From an uncultured Peptococcaceae bacterium (GTDB taxonomy: Bacteria; Bacillota; Peptococcia; Peptococcales; Peptococcaceae): a stretch of DNA of 6,214 nucleotides. The stretch spans positions 1 through 6,214 of the forward strand of contig CAMFFG010000077.1 in assembly GCA_945949655.1 (NCBI GenBank). Reading direction: 5' to 3'. Every line of letters begins with the position of its first letter. The first letter of the stretch is position 1. Of the stretch, positions 5,171-6,214 are shown in pieces. Made by a program: the position numbers and the translations under genes. The notes beneath the pieces are model-generated. The model was given only the letters and a program-made list of their open reading frames with translations, made no database searches and was not told the origin of the DNA.

Positions 5171-6202
5171 ATGGAAACAAAATTGTTACGAGGAGAACAG
5201 GAACGAGATCTGCAGGAAGCAGCCAGATTGCTTCGGGCCGGTGAAACTGTGGCTTTCCCTACCGAAACAGTTTATGGCCTGGGTGCCAATGCGCTGGATG
5301 CAGATGCGGCGCGTAAAATTTATGCCGCCAAGGGCCGTCCTTCTGATAATCCGCTGATCGTGCATATTTATGACCGCGCACAGCTGGAGATGCTGACAGA
5401 CCAGATTTCTGAAACGGCAGAAAAACTGATGGACGCATTCTGGCCGGGGCCGCTCACTATTATTTTTCATCGACGGCCCGGTGCTGTACCGGACTGTGTG
5501 ACAGGAGGACTGGATACAGTGGCAGTTCGTATGCCAAATCATCCGGTCGCATTGCGTCTGTTGCGGATGGCTGATCTGCCCATTGCTGCTCCCAGCGCTA
5601 ATTTATCCGGAAAACCAAGCCCTACAGCGGTATCCCATGTAGAACACGATCTGTCTGGTCGTATCGCAGCCATCGTATCTGGCGGCAGCTGCGCAGTGGG
5701 GGTGGAATCCACCGTGTTGGATGTGAGCGGAAATGCGCCGGTGATCCTGCGGCCCGGCGGTATTACGCGAGAACAGCTGGAAGCAGTGACCAGTGAGCCG
5801 GTGATTTATGCGACGCCGCATGGTTCAACAGTAGAAACACCGCGGGCGCCTGGCATGAAATATACCCACTATGCGCCGGAAGCGCCAGTGTATATCTGCA
5901 CCGGTACACCAGAAGAGATTGCCGAAAAAATCGATCACAGGCTGGAAGTGCACAAGGGGCGGGCCGGTGTGATGCTGTCCCGTCAGACGCTGCGTCTGCT
6001 GCAGAACGCCGATGAAAATCTGGTGGTTAATTTAGGCTCCCGTGATGATCTGAAACAGATTGCCTGCAACCTGTTCGCGGCTCTGCGATATTTTGACGAT
6101 TCTGATGTGGAGGCGATCTATACAGAAGATTTCCCTGCAGAACATATTGGTGTTGCGCTGATGAATCGTCTGGACAAGGCGGCAGGCAGCAAGAAAATCT
6201 GA
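5171..6202 (+). CDS. L-threonylcarbamoyladenylate synthase, two-domain Sua5/YwlC type
   Basis: This enzyme makes threonylcarbamoyl-AMP from threonine, bicarbonate and ATP, the first step of t6A formation at position 37 of tRNAs reading ANN codons. Numbered from ATG 5171 (343 residues), the YrdC/TsaC domain covers about 10-205. It shows PTETVYGLGANA (30-41), the nucleotide-binding KGRPSDNPL (54-62), FWPGPLT (90-96), APSANLSGKPSPT (140-152) and GVESTVLD (177-184). The interdomain signature RAPGMKYTHYAP (225-236) leads to a C-terminal Sua5 domain (about 237-340), so this is the long form rather than the short TsaC. ATG 5171 is preferred because AGAGAGG (5156-5162) lies 8 nt before it. An in-frame ATG at 5153 would add six residues but has only AAAGG 14 nt upstream. 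The TsaD, TsaB and TsaE partners are not in the window. Confidence 0.95.
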   Translation: METKLLRGEQERDLQEAARLLRAGETVAFPTETVYGLGANALDADAARKIYAAKGRPSDNPLIVHIYDRAQLEMLTDQISETAEKLMDAFWPGPLTIIFHRRPGAVPDCVTGGLDTVAVRMPNHPVALRLLRMADLPIAAPSANLSGKPSPTAVSHVEHDLSGRIAAIVSGGSCAVGVESTVLDVSGNAPVILRPGGITREQLEAVTSEPVIYATPHGSTVETPRAPGMKYTHYAPEAPVYICTGTPEEIAEKIDHRLEVHKGRAGVMLSRQTLRLLQNADENLVVNLGSRDDLKQIACNLFAALRYFDDSDVEAIYTEDFPAEHIGVALMNRLDKAAGSKKI

Positions 6203-6206
6203 AAGC

Positions 6207-6212
6207 AGGTGA
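6207..6212 (+). promoter_or_regulatory. possible ribosome binding site of a next gene beyond the window
   Basis: AGGTGA lies 4 nt after the Sua5 stop and matches the 3' end of 16S rRNA over six bases. It would suit a tightly linked next gene starting just outside the window. In many Bacillota sua5 is followed by a low-molecular-weight phosphatase gene, but nothing here identifies the neighbour. Confidence 0.3.
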
Positions 6213-6214
6213 AA

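Overview
This window is a run of chromosomal housekeeping genes from a low-to-mid GC bacterium. The organism is most likely a member of the Bacillota: Shine-Dalgarno sites are strong and AGGAGG-like, promoters are of the extended -10 sigma-A type, an M23 peptidase carries both LysM and G5 domains, a YegS/BmrU-type lipid kinase is present, and the Sua5 protein is the long two-domain form. An anaerobic Clostridia or Negativicutes lineage would fit, but sequence reading alone cannot fix the genus. I see no tRNA, rRNA, CRISPR array, insertion sequence, phage gene or defence gene.

Layout, left to right. (1) 1-560 (+) is the 3' part of a diacylglycerol/lipid kinase gene cut by the window edge. (2) 561-680 holds a perfect 18-bp hairpin terminator that serves the converging transcripts from both sides. 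(3) 681-797 (-) is a 38-codon gene for a one-pass membrane protein. It has its own good ribosome binding site and lies 19 nt after the thioredoxin reductase gene. (4) 817-1725 (-) is trxB. (5) 1741-1876 holds the terminator of the next gene upstream, and the likely trxB promoter is interleaved with that hairpin. (6) 1877-3277 (-) is a membrane-anchored or secreted LysM-G5-M23 cell-wall peptidase. (7) 3278-3677 is a 400-nt AT-rich divergent intergenic region with promoters in both directions, a small inverted repeat and a leader hairpin. (8) 3678-4997 (+) is an M20-family hydantoinase/carbamoylase-type amidase. (9) 4998-5170 holds a perfect extended -10 promoter. (10) 5171-6202 (+) is the L-threonylcarbamoyladenylate synthase gene (Sua5/YwlC type). 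The window ends 12 nt later in what looks like the ribosome binding site of a next gene.

The genes do not form one pathway. They cover lipid recycling, thiol redox balance, peptidoglycan remodelling, carbamoyl-amino-acid or ureide hydrolysis, and tRNA t6A modification. The observations most worth following are the small membrane-protein gene behind trxB, the unusual translation start region of the M23 gene, the trxB promoter overlapping the upstream terminator, and the structured leader of the amidase gene. Nothing here is convincing as a wholly new biological system.
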